Part shown: positions 17,862 through 27,620 of the stretch, piece after piece
Layout of the letters: every line of letters starts with the position of its first letter
How positions within the stretch are numbered: the first letter of the stretch is position 1
NCBI GenBank assembly: GCA_030430575.1
Contig: JAUIKF010000011.1
Coordinates: forward strand, 81,547 to 145,546
Direction of reading: 5' to 3'
Length of the DNA: 64,000 bases
Source: Bacteroidia bacterium
GTDB taxonomy: Bacteria > Bacteroidota > Bacteroidia > J057
Notes under the pieces: generated by a model
Seen by the model: only the letters and a program-made list of their open reading frames with translations
Database searches by the model: none
Told to the model about the DNA's origin: nothing
Translations under genes and position numbers: made by a program

Positions 17862-20534
17862 TTAATGTTTCACCACCTTCTTCACAGCGCGCAATCGTCC
17901 CTTCTGATCTATTACTTGCAAGAAATATATCCCTTGCGGCAATTTGTTTAACGAAACCTTCCACTTTTTTTCTCCGACACTCATTTGACTGATAATCAAC
18001 TTCTTACCCATCACATCTATCAATTCCATCGTGTGGAATTCATCAAGCTTTTGATCGGTTGCTAATGTGAGTTGTCCTGAAGTTGGATTTGGGAAAACAG
18101 TCAGTGAAATAGGATTAAACAAATCTCCGATTCCCGAATTTCCTCCGGTTAGATCCACGCAGTAATCTTCGATTTCTCCAAAATCGTAGTTCCCACAAGC
18201 AGTGGCTGCCATGCTGTCTATCATGACGACACGCATACGCGAGCGGCCTGGTATCAAGTGCATAGGCACTGTAATGCTTGTTTGAATCGTCGTCGTCGTA
18301 GATGTCACGCCATTATAAACATGCTCATCCAGATCATCAAAGTCGCCATCCCGGTTATAGTCCACCCAGACTTGGAAGTATTCACCAAAAGGGAAAAACA
18401 GAAAGCCTGGCGTGAGGGATAGCGGATAGGTCTGGCCACCATCTAGTACAGTAGATTCAGTGAAAAATCGACCGTATCCTCCATCAGGGCCAGAAGTATT
18501 GTCAATCGTTCCTATCTCGACACGCTCGATCCACTCCAAGGAAGCGTCAACGATGCTTCCCACGCAATAGTTCAAGGTCGCGCAGTCTCCACATCCTCCG
18601 GATTCGAATTCGTAAATGTCCGAAAATGGTGTCAATGCTGTGTCACAGAGGGCCTGGACGCGAAATTCAAATTTGGTACAAGCTGGAAGGCCAGGAATAC
18701 GAAAAGGGATTTGGGTAATGCCTGGAACTAAGTTCCAATTGGGATCTTTCGCATTCCGAAATTCGACATTATAGCTTTGGGCCGCAAAATAGACGGAATC
18801 CCATCTCAGGTGTGCTACTAGATTAGAATCGACCAATACATCCAAATTATCGGGGATTCTGCAACAACCATCCGTCATAAAAGTAAAGGAACGCGTAAAA
18901 TCCCCCCCTGTCGTATCACAAATGGCTGCTACTTGAAATTCCATTTCCGTGCAAACAGGCAAGCCATTGACCAGGACTGCATCATTGAGCAGTTGAGGGC
19001 GGTCAGTCCAGACCGTGTCTCCTACTGCGCGATAGCGCAGGTGATAGGAAGTAGCACCAGCACCAAGCCATGAGACAATATAATTATCTCCCCCTACCCG
19101 TTTGAGGTCCATTGCCAACGGCTTAGGGCATTGAAGGTCACTGCATTCCGACATCAGGTCCAGTAAGCTATTGTTCACATTTAATCGACCTCCTGTGACC
19201 GTGATCCCTTGGAGAGAGGGAAGTGGATCTACACCACGCATGATTTTTTCTTTGATAAATAAAGCCGTGTATTCGGGATAATCGCGAGCGACCTTCGCAA
19301 AGGCAGAACAAGGAGCGGAAAACAGCAAAGCTACTGACCCAGCCACGTGTGGTGTTGCACCAGAGGTACCTCCAAAAGGGCCATAATCATCCCCATAATC
19401 TGTGGTAAATGTACCTTCTCCTGGTGCTCCCAAATCCACGCTGATAGCCCCGTAGCCCGCAAAGCGGATTTTATTATCGTTCCGATTGGTATTCGTAACG
19501 CTGATTAGGTAATCACTTGGGCAACCTGTAGGAAGATCCCCCATCACATCTACATCTACTTCATCATTGATCGTTGCTCCAGCGTTCAGAACACCATATT
19601 TGCCTAGCGTATCATACATGGCACACCAAAGTGGCGCTTCATCTGGCTGGCCAAAATCTGTGCCCCAGGAGGCATTGGTAGCAACGACATAGGCACCAGA
19701 AGCGCCTTGGCTTTGGTTATAGCGCATCCGCATTTCCAGTGGATAGGAATAGGCTTCCAGCGCCTCTGCTTCATCGCCACCACCTACAACAATCATCAAT
19801 TTTACTTGCCAATTGACACCCGAAACGCCTGTTCCATTGTTGCCACGGGCACCTACGATGCCAGCCACAGGGGTGCCATGACCTCCCCCAAAGCCCATAT
19901 CGCCAACATCGTCATTATCTGAATAGGCATTCCAGCCAAGGTAGTCATCAATATACCCATTGCCATCGTCATCCATACCATTATTAGGCACCTCCGCACG
20001 ATTGACCCACAGGTTTCCTCCAAAATCCGAATGTTGAAGGTCTATTCCATCATCTATCACGCATACTACAATGGTATCCCCCAGCGCTGTGACCCCTCCT
20101 GTGGTGATGTCCCAGGCATCATCTGCATCTATGTCAGCATCGGGTCTGCCTCCGCCAGCCCCCGTATTATGGTATTGCCATTGGCGATTGATGAGGGAGT
20201 CATTGGGCAAGGTAGCGCGCTGGGTGACCAGGTGATTGAACTGCGCAAGCGCAGTGGCGGGGTGGTTACGGATAACGGATAGCAGGACCTCCTCATTCAC
20301 TGTTTTTTCATCAAATCCCAGCAACCAAATATCAAGCGGATGTGAGATTTTTTTACGGATAAAAAGACCAGATTCATTGCCACGAACAAATTGCAGGTCA
20401 CTCACAATCGCCTCTACATCAGTAGATTGCACCAAAATTTCACCAGGTTTGTGAGAAGGATTTTGTCCAGATAATAAGCTAACAGAAAATAAAAGAAATA
20501 GGGAAATAAGGAATTCATGTAAATATCTGTGCAT
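17862..20534 (-). CDS. Secreted S8 subtilisin-like serine protease with T9SS sorting domain
   Basis: 890 residues. A signal peptide ends at LLSGQ. The catalytic triad is clear: Asp161 in CVIDDGIDLQHSD, His219 in GGHGTPVAG, Ser391 in GTSGATPHVAG (usually GTSMATPH). A calcium-binding-like stretch MDDDGNGYIDDYLGWN follows the Asp region. After the protease come two fibronectin type III-like domains (about 475-555 and 565-650), a GEVED-type domain (VDYNRDGDFDDLDEHVYNG … NYDFGEIEDYCVDL) and a T9SS type A signal (TVFPNPTSGQL … AVKKVVKH). It is an extracellular endopeptidase, probably for nutrient protein breakdown. It is alone on its strand, with a terminator on each side. Confidence 0.93.
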   Translation of the reverse strand: MHRYLHEFLISLFLLFSVSLLSGQNPSHKPGEILVQSTDVEAIVSDLQFVRGNESGLFIRKKISHPLDIWLLGFDEKTVNEEVLLSVIRNHPATALAQFNHLVTQRATLPNDSLINRQWQYHNTGAGGGRPDADIDADDAWDITTGGVTALGDTIVVCVIDDGIDLQHSDFGGNLWVNRAEVPNNGMDDDGNGYIDDYLGWNAYSDNDDVGDMGFGGGHGTPVAGIVGARGNNGTGVSGVNWQVKLMIVVGGGDEAEALEAYSYPLEMRMRYNQSQGASGAYVVATNASWGTDFGQPDEAPLWCAMYDTLGKYGVLNAGATINDEVDVDVMGDLPTGCPSDYLISVTNTNRNDNKIRFAGYGAISVDLGAPGEGTFTTDYGDDYGPFGGTSGATPHVAGSVALLFSAPCSAFAKVARDYPEYTALFIKEKIMRGVDPLPSLQGITVTGGRLNVNNSLLDLMSECSDLQCPKPLAMDLKRVGGDNYIVSWLGAGATSYHLRYRAVGDTVWTDRPQLLNDAVLVNGLPVCTEMEFQVAAICDTTGGDFTRSFTFMTDGCCRIPDNLDVLVDSNLVAHLRWDSVYFAAQSYNVEFRNAKDPNWNLVPGITQIPFRIPGLPACTKFEFRVQALCDTALTPFSDIYEFESGGCGDCATLNYCVGSIVDASLEWIERVEIGTIDNTSGPDGGYGRFFTESTVLDGGQTYPLSLTPGFLFFPFGEYFQVWVDYNRDGDFDDLDEHVYNGVTSTTTTIQTSITVPMHLIPGRSRMRVVMIDSMAATACGNYDFGEIEDYCVDLTGGNSGIGDLFNPISLTVFPNPTSGQLTLATDQKLDEFHTMELIDVMGKKLIISQMSVGEKKWKVSLNKLPQGIYFLQVIDQKGRLRAVKKVVKH

Positions 20535-20624
20535 AGGTTTTCATTTAAGGATGAGACGAAAGCAAATTTGAGGGTCTCAAAGACAATTTTCAAGGTACCC
20601 AAAACAACGTAAAATTGTACAAAA

Positions 20625-20649
20625 AAGGGCCACACAATGTGCGGCCCTT
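20625..20649 (-). terminator. Terminator of the DUF4834 gene
   Basis: An 11-bp stem with one mismatch (AAGGGCCACAC/GTGCGGCCCTT) and a 3-base loop; on the minus strand it is followed by a T-run and lies 31 bases after the stop at 20681. Confidence 0.85.
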
Positions 20650-20680
20650 AATACATGGACAAATTATTTTTTGGTTCCCC

Positions 20681-20974
20681 TTACTCGCGTACTTCTTCAA
20701 AATCTATGTCTTCAGCTACGTCTTCCAATCCTGGAGTCGCATCTTGCTGCGCATTTTTAGGAATATTCACTTCTACTTCATCATTGACATGGATGCGGTC
20801 ATGGTAAGGATCTCCGCTATAGTTTCGTTGAAAGTCCTGCATTTGTTTTTCCATTTCCTTCCCCATGCGCTGGGCAAGACGGGCTAGCACAAATTTCATT
20901 ATTTGCTTTCCAAACAGCCTGAATGTCAGCCAGATAGCAAATAATATCAAGAAAAACCAACCGAAGAATCCCAT
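20681..20974 (-). CDS. DUF4834 family small membrane protein
   Basis: 97 residues: one N-terminal membrane helix (GFFGWFFLILFAIWLTFRLF), a basic segment, then an acidic tail ending EDIDFEEVRE. This layout and length match the DUF4834 family, a conserved but uncharacterised Bacteroidota protein. It lies downstream of the BshA gene on the same strand with a 93-base gap and has its own terminator. No function is known. Confidence 0.75.
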   Translation of the reverse strand: MGFFGWFFLILFAIWLTFRLFGKQIMKFVLARLAQRMGKEMEKQMQDFQRNYSGDPYHDRIHVNDEVEVNIPKNAQQDATPGLEDVAEDIDFEEVRE

Positions 20975-21067
20975 GGAATAACAATTAAAACTTGTACTGA
21001 GTTTACCGAAGTATGAAAATCGAAATCAAAACAAAAATATCGCTCTATTGATAAACTCCTATATTCA

Positions 21068-22213
21068 TCAGGCGATTACTTTCTTCCCTACTTGTTGTAC
21101 CACTTTTTGATAGTAGTCTTCATAAAGAGGTACAATATACGCAAGGGAAAACTGCTCTGCTTGTTTACGTGCATTTTTTGAAAAAATTTGCCATTTTTTG
21201 TCGTCTTGCAGCAGGGACAAGGCGTCCTTGGCCATTTTATCGACGTCTCCTATAGGACTCGTAAATCCCGTCTCCCCATCTATCACCACTTCTGGCAATC
21301 CGCCTGCATTGGAGGAGATGACTGGCACGCCGCAGGACATGGCTTCTAGGGCAGAAAGTCCAAAACTTTCAGATCCTGAGGGGATGATAAATAGATCCCC
21401 AATAGAGTAAATTTCTTCTACCGCATTTTGGCTTCCCAAAAAAACAATGTCATCACACAGGTTCATCTCACGGCACATGGCTTCAGCGGGGCCTCGTTCA
21501 GGGCCATCTCCTATCATCAAGAGTTTGGAAGGAATTTTTTCTCGTACGCGGGCAAACGTTTTCAGCACATCGCCGATTCGCTTCACTTTGCGAAAGTTGG
21601 AGGTGTGGAGCAATAATTTTTCTCCCTGAGTGGCAATCATCTTGCGAAAGTGATCTTTGTCATGGCGCTGAAAGCGATCTATATCGACAAAATTGGGGAT
21701 CACTTTTATTTTTCTCTCCACATGGAAATGATCCAGGGTATCTTTTCTCAAAAAGTCCGATACGGCAGTCACCCCATCACTCTGATCGATGGAAAAGCTC
21801 ACCACTGGCTCAAAGCTCTTGTCTTTTCCCACCAAGGTGATGTCTGTCCCATGCAAGGTCGTTATGACCGGAATATTGAGGCGGTAGCGCTTCAAAATCT
21901 GCTTGGCGAGAAACGCCACGGAAGCATGCGGAATCGCATAATGGACATGAAATGCGTCCAAATTATTGAATCGCGCCACTTCGACCATTGCGCTGGCTAG
22001 GGCCGATTCGTAAGGGGAAAACTCAAATAACGGGTAATTAGGTGTCCGGACCTGATGGTAAAAAATATTTTCAGAAAATAAATCTAGCCGAATAGGTCGG
22101 TTATAAGTGATGAAATGAATGGTGTGCCCTCGGTCAGCGAGAGATTTGCCTAGTTCTGTGGCTACGACGCCGCTTCCTCCATAGGTAGGGTAACATACAA
22201 TGCCGATGTTCAT
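21068..22213 (-). CDS. bshA: N-acetyl-alpha-D-glucosaminyl L-malate synthase BshA
   Basis: 381 residues, a GT4-type retaining glycosyltransferase. The N-terminus IGIVCYPTYGGSGVVATELG and the following GHTIHFITYNRPIRL are characteristic of BshA, which joins UDP-GlcNAc to L-malate in the first step of bacillithiol synthesis. The donor-binding region GDLFIIPSGSESFGLSALEA and its glutamates are intact. It is cytosolic. It lies between DUF4834 and the GH3 fusion gene, with no other bacillithiol genes (bshB, bshC) in the window, so they must be elsewhere. The product would be the main low-molecular-weight thiol of this organism. Confidence 0.9.
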   Translation of the reverse strand: MNIGIVCYPTYGGSGVVATELGKSLADRGHTIHFITYNRPIRLDLFSENIFYHQVRTPNYPLFEFSPYESALASAMVEVARFNNLDAFHVHYAIPHASVAFLAKQILKRYRLNIPVITTLHGTDITLVGKDKSFEPVVSFSIDQSDGVTAVSDFLRKDTLDHFHVERKIKVIPNFVDIDRFQRHDKDHFRKMIATQGEKLLLHTSNFRKVKRIGDVLKTFARVREKIPSKLLMIGDGPERGPAEAMCREMNLCDDIVFLGSQNAVEEIYSIGDLFIIPSGSESFGLSALEAMSCGVPVISSNAGGLPEVVIDGETGFTSPIGDVDKMAKDALSLLQDDKKWQIFSKNARKQAEQFSLAYIVPLYEDYYQKVVQQVGKKVIA

Positions 22214-22299
22214 GTGTAGTAGATCTGTTAGTTTTTGAAAATAACTTCGGCTTCTCTCCTTTGTTTGCCTGAAGAAATATTAGCCTAAATCCTTTCCCT

Positions 22300-25200
22300 T
22301 CAACTTTCAGTCTTTTGGGTAAAACGCTTGATAGATGTGTAAATCTGGTCCATGACCTGGATGCGTACGTGATTCCTTAGCATCAGGCGGTTACTCGCTC
22401 TGGGATAGGTTCGATTTGAAAGAAAAATATATAGGATATCGGCTTTAGGGTCTATCCAAATGCACGTCCCTGTAAAACCCGTATGCCCAAATGTCTTTTC
22501 GGAGGCAAACTCAGATACTGGGTTTGACTTGGCGGTGTTGGTTTCAGGCCTGTCCCACCCTAACCCTTTTCGATTATCTGCCCGTTGCTTCTGGGTAAAT
22601 GTCTCAATGGTGTGGCGGTAAAGAAATTCCTCTCCTCCGTACCTCCCGCCATTTTTGAGCATCATGCCCAATTTGGCTAGATCATAGATATTGGAAAAAA
22701 GGCCAGCATGGCCGGTCCGTCCGCCCAATATGGCGCTTGTCTCATCATGTACATACCCTTGTATGCGGCCCATCCGCCAATAATTGTCATTGACGGTAGG
22801 TGGGCAGCGCTTTTCTAATCCTTTCAACGCAGGCTGAAAATACGTACTATTCATCCCCATGGGACGATAAAAGATAAATCGCGAATAGCGGTCGATATTC
22901 GTCCCGATAACCGCCTCTATGACACGTTGCAACAGCAGCATTCCGATATCGCTGTAGCGGACGCGTTTTCGCCTAGAGAGTTCCATGCCTTCAATCCATT
23001 TCCATACCGTATCCCTGATACTAGGAACGGCATACAATTTATCTGAAATAGGCATGGTAAAACTGTCCTTCCGGACCGTGCTATAAAAATGCTTATTGAG
23101 TATTTTGGATCGTTTGTTAGAAAAAGTTTGCTGATAAAAGGGATGCCAGGCAGGCAGCCCTGATGAATGCTCCAGGAGCTTTCGAGCAGTAATTTTGGCC
23201 TTTTCGGTCCCCTTCAGTTCCGGAAGGTAAGTCACGATAGGTTCATCGAGTTTCAGGCGATTGCTCTCTACCAGTTTCATCGCAACCAAAGTCGTGGCAG
23301 CTACTTTGGTCACGGAAGCGAGATCGTATGTATGTAAATAAGGGTTAATGGCATTTCCCGTACTTCCCCTCATCGTCTGCCCAAACCCTTTTTCATATAC
23401 AATATTATTTCCCCGCGCTACCAAGATCGCACATCCTGGGAAAGCCCCTTGAGAGATATAGTGCGTAGCAAGCGAATCTATTCGCGCCAATACTGTCCCA
23501 TCCATGCCTTCCTCTTCAGGCAATGCAAATCCAAACCGGACCACTTCGTCTATCTTGACGCCAGTCCCCTCTGGGAAGCGCTCAGAGGCCGTAACAGGCA
23601 AGCGCCCATCTACCTTCAGTCCCCCAAAAATAGCCGATGCTGTAGCACGCTGAGCGTCTCCAGCAGACTCGTAAGCCATAAGGATCGCATGCTCTTCCCC
23701 AAAGTATCTGAGAGAATAAGGGGAACCAAAAATAGCCAAGACCACTTCTTTTCCCGCTTCACGCAGGGATCGTCCCAGCGTCGTCATCTGCTCTGTCACG
23801 CCATACTTCTTCGAAGCAGAACGATTCATGTCATGTGCCCCCAAAATCACTGTATTGTAATTTTTTAAAGTGGCCAACAATTTTTTCAGATCGGACGGAG
23901 TGAAATATTTACGCAACCGATAGCCCTTCACAGGGCCATATTTTTTCATTTCCTTACTGAAGACACTTTCTGCGGCTCCCCCCACCTGAACAAAAGCGAT
24001 TTTGCGTTTGTCTAAAGATTTGAGGGGCAATAAGTTGTTTTCATTTTTGACCAAGGTCAATGCTGATTCATATAACCGTTTGCGCAGTGTGCGTGTCTGC
24101 GGATTCCGCAAAACGAGGTCCAGGCTATCCGCAGGTTGAGGCGAGTAATCGGCAAGTCCTACGCGGTATTTGGCAGCCAGAATTCTCCTTACTTTTTGCT
24201 CCAAATCACTCGCAGAAATTTCTCCTTCTTCCAAAGCCTTCTTAAGCGCGGCAATCCCCTTGGGAACGTTCACAGAATACAATAAGACATCATTTCCAGC
24301 CTTAAACGCCATTACCTCCACTTCCCCAGAGGGAAAATACTTGGTGACGCCATGCATATTTAATGCATCAGTGAAGATCAGCCCATCATACTTCAGGCCC
24401 TTTCTGACAAGGCCATTGACAATTACTGGAGAAAGCGTTGAGGCCCTGTTTGGGGTAGGGTCAATCGCGGGGATATAAAGATGCGCGATCATCATCGCTC
24501 CTACACCAGCTTCTATGCCCTTGACAAAGGGATACAGTTCTAGCGTATCCAACCGCTCTCGGCTGTGGCCGATGACTGGCAGGTCAAAGTGGGAGTCTGT
24601 ATCGGTGTCCCCATGCCCAGGAAAATGCTTCATACAAGGCAAGACGCCATGGTCTTGCATCCCTCTACTCACCATAATGCCCTTGCGTGCTACATTAAAT
24701 TTATTTTCCCCAAAAGACCGTGTATTGATGACGGGGTTCCGTGGATTGTTGTTGATGTCAATGACTGGGGCAAAATTCACGTGAATGCCCACGCGCTTCA
24801 AGTGTGTCGCTAGTTGTGTACCTAGGGTATAAAGCAGCGAATCATTCCTAATCGCCCCGAGGGTCATGTTTCGGGGAAATCCAACGGTCTCTTTCAATCG
24901 CATATTGAGGCCCCATTCGGCATCTTGGGCCATCATAAGGGGAAGTTCTGAGGCTTCTTGGAAAGCATTGCTGAGCCTTACCTGCTCGCTAGGGGTTCCC
25001 TGCATAAAAATAATTCCCCCGATGTGATGTTGTTGGATCAATTGCTTCACATAAGCCGCTTCGCTGGCTTTACCTTTGGAATAGGTCGCCACCATAAATA
25101 GTTGACCGATCCGCTGCTCAGGGGTCATTTGCGCCAGGACACTGTCCACCCATTGTTGTTCTGTTTGATGAGGGGCACCTGAGCTTGCGGAGGATTGCCC

Positions 25201-25326
25201 GATCGACAATTGCCAACAAAGGATTCCCAGCCATCCTAATAGAAATATTTTGGAGAAAGGCAGGAACCCTGTATACCGGGAAATTCGGACAACATTTTCG
25301 AGTGGCTTCATGAAGGCGAAGGGCAT
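22300..25326 (-). CDS. Glycoside hydrolase family 3 (NagZ-like) fused to serine beta-lactamase-like hydrolase
   Basis: 1008 residues from the ATG at 25326, or 1003 from a second ATG at 25311. A signal peptide or anchor occupies the first 45 residues (… WQLSIGQ). Residues 60-400 are a GH3 N-terminal barrel with the NagZ signature KHFPGHGDTDTDSHFDLP and nucleophile Asp320 in GLIFTDALNMHG; 410-600 is the GH3 C-terminal domain. Residues 612-1008 are a beta-lactamase/AmpH-type domain with nucleophile motif SVTK (Ser671, Lys674) and YSD in RVRYSDIGM. This two-enzyme fusion is a known Bacteroidota architecture and would remove GlcNAc from peptidoglycan fragments and cleave peptides or esters in the periplasm. 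The reading frame is complete. Confidence 0.9.
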   Translation of the reverse strand: MPFAFMKPLENVVRISRYTGFLPFSKIFLLGWLGILCWQLSIGQSSASSGAPHQTEQQWVDSVLAQMTPEQRIGQLFMVATYSKGKASEAAYVKQLIQQHHIGGIIFMQGTPSEQVRLSNAFQEASELPLMMAQDAEWGLNMRLKETVGFPRNMTLGAIRNDSLLYTLGTQLATHLKRVGIHVNFAPVIDINNNPRNPVINTRSFGENKFNVARKGIMVSRGMQDHGVLPCMKHFPGHGDTDTDSHFDLPVIGHSRERLDTLELYPFVKGIEAGVGAMMIAHLYIPAIDPTPNRASTLSPVIVNGLVRKGLKYDGLIFTDALNMHGVTKYFPSGEVEVMAFKAGNDVLLYSVNVPKGIAALKKALEEGEISASDLEQKVRRILAAKYRVGLADYSPQPADSLDLVLRNPQTRTLRKRLYESALTLVKNENNLLPLKSLDKRKIAFVQVGGAAESVFSKEMKKYGPVKGYRLRKYFTPSDLKKLLATLKNYNTVILGAHDMNRSASKKYGVTEQMTTLGRSLREAGKEVVLAIFGSPYSLRYFGEEHAILMAYESAGDAQRATASAIFGGLKVDGRLPVTASERFPEGTGVKIDEVVRFGFALPEEEGMDGTVLARIDSLATHYISQGAFPGCAILVARGNNIVYEKGFGQTMRGSTGNAINPYLHTYDLASVTKVAATTLVAMKLVESNRLKLDEPIVTYLPELKGTEKAKITARKLLEHSSGLPAWHPFYQQTFSNKRSKILNKHFYSTVRKDSFTMPISDKLYAVPSIRDTVWKWIEGMELSRRKRVRYSDIGMLLLQRVIEAVIGTNIDRYSRFIFYRPMGMNSTYFQPALKGLEKRCPPTVNDNYWRMGRIQGYVHDETSAILGGRTGHAGLFSNIYDLAKLGMMLKNGGRYGGEEFLYRHTIETFTQKQRADNRKGLGWDRPETNTAKSNPVSEFASEKTFGHTGFTGTCIWIDPKADILYIFLSNRTYPRASNRLMLRNHVRIQVMDQIYTSIKRFTQKTES

Positions 25327-25576
25327 ATTTTCTGTACTTATTTATGGGTGCTGATTTTCAATTAGGTGAAGCCAAGGCTTCAAAAGGATACTGGATACTA
25401 TTAGGCATAAATCGTGCCTTTGAGACAGGGATCCTCTGTTGGCAAGTTATATGTTTTATCGCTTTTAGGATGAGTGTTTTTGGGGATTAATTCTGATTTC
25501 TATTTTGCAGGACCAGCAATAGGTCTAGTCCACGTTCAAAACGCTTGAAAATACTTTAACTTTTGGCAAGGTAATA

Positions 25577-25628
25577 ATTCCTAAAATCCGCAATGCGCTT
25601 AATAACGCACATTGCGGATTTTAGGAAT
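25577..25628. repeat. Long hairpin with 19-bp perfect stem
   Basis: ATTCCTAAAATCCGCAATG (25577-25595) is exactly complementary to 25610-25628, with a 14-base loop. The gap 25327-25756 has no gene. Besides this hairpin it has a small palindrome GAAGCCAAGGCTTC at about 25363. The hairpin is 129 bases past the stop of the minus-strand gene ending at 25757, so it may stop its transcript, though it lacks a T-run. Confidence 0.85.
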
Positions 25629-25756
25629 CGAGGGAGGTAAGTAGGGATTCTAGCTCAATATATCCCAATCAATGGGGAGCAAAGGCATTGAGCACTTGGC
25701 TGGGAAAGGCTGTAGATGAAATGCTTGTCCCACAGAACAAGTAATTTCCCAAATGA

Positions 25757-26383
25757 TTATGCAGCTTTTCTGAGGCGTGGAAGCAAGGTAGCCTCCATCT
25801 TGGACGCACGTTCTTCTAAGCGAATATGCACCATAGGGTTTGTGGTATATTTCATTAAGCATAGATCACCATCGATAAATTGGGTCTTTTTATGCTTTTT
25901 ATCAATGACTTGGCCTCCCATCAAGAGCTTTTCATAAAAACCTGTATGCTCTGATACAAAGCTCAAGTAAGACTGGCGTACCCCTATTTCAAAAGAGTGC
26001 TTATGTACGGCTGCTACCAAGCGCATCGCGATCAAGGGTTGCATCCGAGGATTTTTGAGGGTGGTCGCCATCCTCCATCCCGAAAAACTCATATCCCCAT
26101 CTTCTACATGGGTATCCAATGCATCTTTGAACACTTTATAATTATATACCTTTTCAGAGGTATTATGTACAGTAAAAGAAATGGTTCCAACCACTTCTTC
26201 CCCCCAATAAGCCACAAATACAGTGGTGTCTGGCGAACGGTCGAGTGACAAATTATTCATCAAGCGTCCATTCGCTTGCGGGGACAGGATACCTCTTTCG
26301 ACAAAAGTGTCATGGACTAGGCGGTATACAGCATCCATTTCTCGTCTACTGGTGGCAGGTCTTACGGTGATAGTATCGTACAT
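25757..26383 (-). CDS. FeeM-like N-acyl amino acid synthase / GNAT-fold acyltransferase
   Basis: 208 residues from the ATG at 26383; the frame is open to a TTG at 26443 that touches the stop of the upstream methyltransferase, so a longer coupled form is possible. The N-terminal pattern ITVRPATSRREMDAVYRLVHD and VFVAYWGEEVVGTISFTV are typical of the FeeM/autoinducer-synthase branch of the GNAT fold, which transfers acyl chains from acyl carrier protein to amino acids. The stretch SEHTGFYEKLLMGGQV fits the acceptor end of that fold. It is probably co-transcribed with the methyltransferase at 26440. A lipid or signal-molecule product is inference. Confidence 0.7.
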   Translation of the reverse strand: MYDTITVRPATSRREMDAVYRLVHDTFVERGILSPQANGRLMNNLSLDRSPDTTVFVAYWGEEVVGTISFTVHNTSEKVYNYKVFKDALDTHVEDGDMSFSGWRMATTLKNPRMQPLIAMRLVAAVHKHSFEIGVRQSYLSFVSEHTGFYEKLLMGGQVIDKKHKKTQFIDGDLCLMKYTTNPMVHIRLEERASKMEATLLPRLRKAA

Positions 26384-26439
26384 AATTCGGGGCTCTTCTG
26401 GATAACAGGTGGAGGATAAAAAATAAATTGTTCTATAGA

Positions 26440-27264
26440 TCAAGGAAATGGCTTTTGTCCGGAAACGCTGAAAACGCCGATCATTCCAAAAATATCCTGG
26501 GCAGCGATGGCTTCATCAATTTCCTTCAGCAGATAGTCTGGGTGGGATGTGCCAGTCTCCCTGCGTACTATTTCCTTTTTAAATCGTGTTGTGATCTGAA
26601 TAAATGTATCTATTCCAATCATATCAGAGTTCACTGGTATAATGTCATTTTTGATCTGTGAGTAACCAGCTCCTTTGAGTAAATGCCTTAAGGCCCGCCC
26701 TATATATCGATTTCCCCCTTGTAGAGCCTGATGCGCTCCCGCCAACTTCCGCAATTGATCAAAAGCAGGCACTTCTGGATGAAGAAACAACCATTCATCA
26801 TCCACATCTGTGATACACAAGATCCCACCAGGCTTGAGGGCATTAAAAAGCGACCTCATCGCTTTTTCAGGTTCTGCTAAATGTTGGAACAGAAATCGGC
26901 AATAGATGAAATCAAATTCATTCTCAAAAGGGAGTTCAAGCGCGTTGGCTTGATGGAACTCCACCTCCTTTCCTCTTTTGGCTGCTGCGGATTGGGCATC
27001 TTTGATCAATTCAGGATCAAGGTCTACCCCTACAACAGAGCCTGTCGTAAGGAAATCATCTATCATAAAACTAACCACACCAGGCCCACAAGCTGCATCC
27101 AGCACCTTCATATCCTGCGCCATCCCATGACGCACCAAAAACTCTAATTCCAATTTAGGAAGTAGAGCCGCTTGCTTTTTCAGCCGCGATAGTTCCCCAT
27201 CACTATCCGAAAAGGAGGATAGATGGTAGGTGCTATTGGGTGATACATTTGAATCCTCCCGCAT
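26440..27264 (-). CDS. Class I SAM-dependent methyltransferase
   Basis: 274 residues, start ATG at 27264. Motif I VLDAACGPG (residues 54-62), an acidic residue ending strand 2 in VVGVDLDPEL, and the motif II/III region FDFIYCRFLFQHLAEPEKAM define a UbiE/Methyltransf_11-type fold. The substrate cannot be told. It shares its strand with the FeeM-like gene, and the methyltransferase TGA overlaps the possible TTG start of that gene, indicating a two-gene unit. Confidence 0.85.
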   Translation of the reverse strand: MREDSNVSPNSTYHLSSFSDSDGELSRLKKQAALLPKLELEFLVRHGMAQDMKVLDAACGPGVVSFMIDDFLTTGSVVGVDLDPELIKDAQSAAAKRGKEVEFHQANALELPFENEFDFIYCRFLFQHLAEPEKAMRSLFNALKPGGILCITDVDDEWLFLHPEVPAFDQLRKLAGAHQALQGGNRYIGRALRHLLKGAGYSQIKNDIIPVNSDMIGIDTFIQITTRFKKEIVRRETGTSHPDYLLKEIDEAIAAQDIFGMIGVFSVSGQKPFP

Positions 27265-27589
27265 TTTTTAGATATATTACCTCTATGATTATGAAAGATT
27301 TATATTACAATAATCCTTTAGCGCGTCTATTTTTGTGGCAGATTTTTTGAGGTATCTGTGTGGTTTTGCGAGAAAATTTATTCGCAAACTAAATTATTTA
27401 CGAAATATTTTTCCCTTGAGTAATACCTTTTATCTCCCCAAATGATTGGGAAGCCTGTAAGGTTTATGACCAAAATGGTCATTCATAAGTGAGGTGGAAA
27501 TAAAAAGGGCCTTCCATCCTAAAAAAAGGGACATTTTACCAAGAAAGCCGTATTTTTACTGAGGTGGTATACGTGAATATACGAATTGT

Positions 27590-27597
27590 TATATTTG
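27590..27597 (+). promoter_or_regulatory. -7 box TATATTTG of the 27621 gene
   Basis: TATATTTG matches the Bacteroidota -7 consensus TAnnTTTG and lies 23 bases before the ATG. The remaining divergent gap 27265-27589 is AT-rich with no gene seen; it should also hold the promoter of the methyltransferase gene. Confidence 0.6.
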
Positions 27598-27620
27598 CAC
27601 CAAAATAACACTGGAATTTT

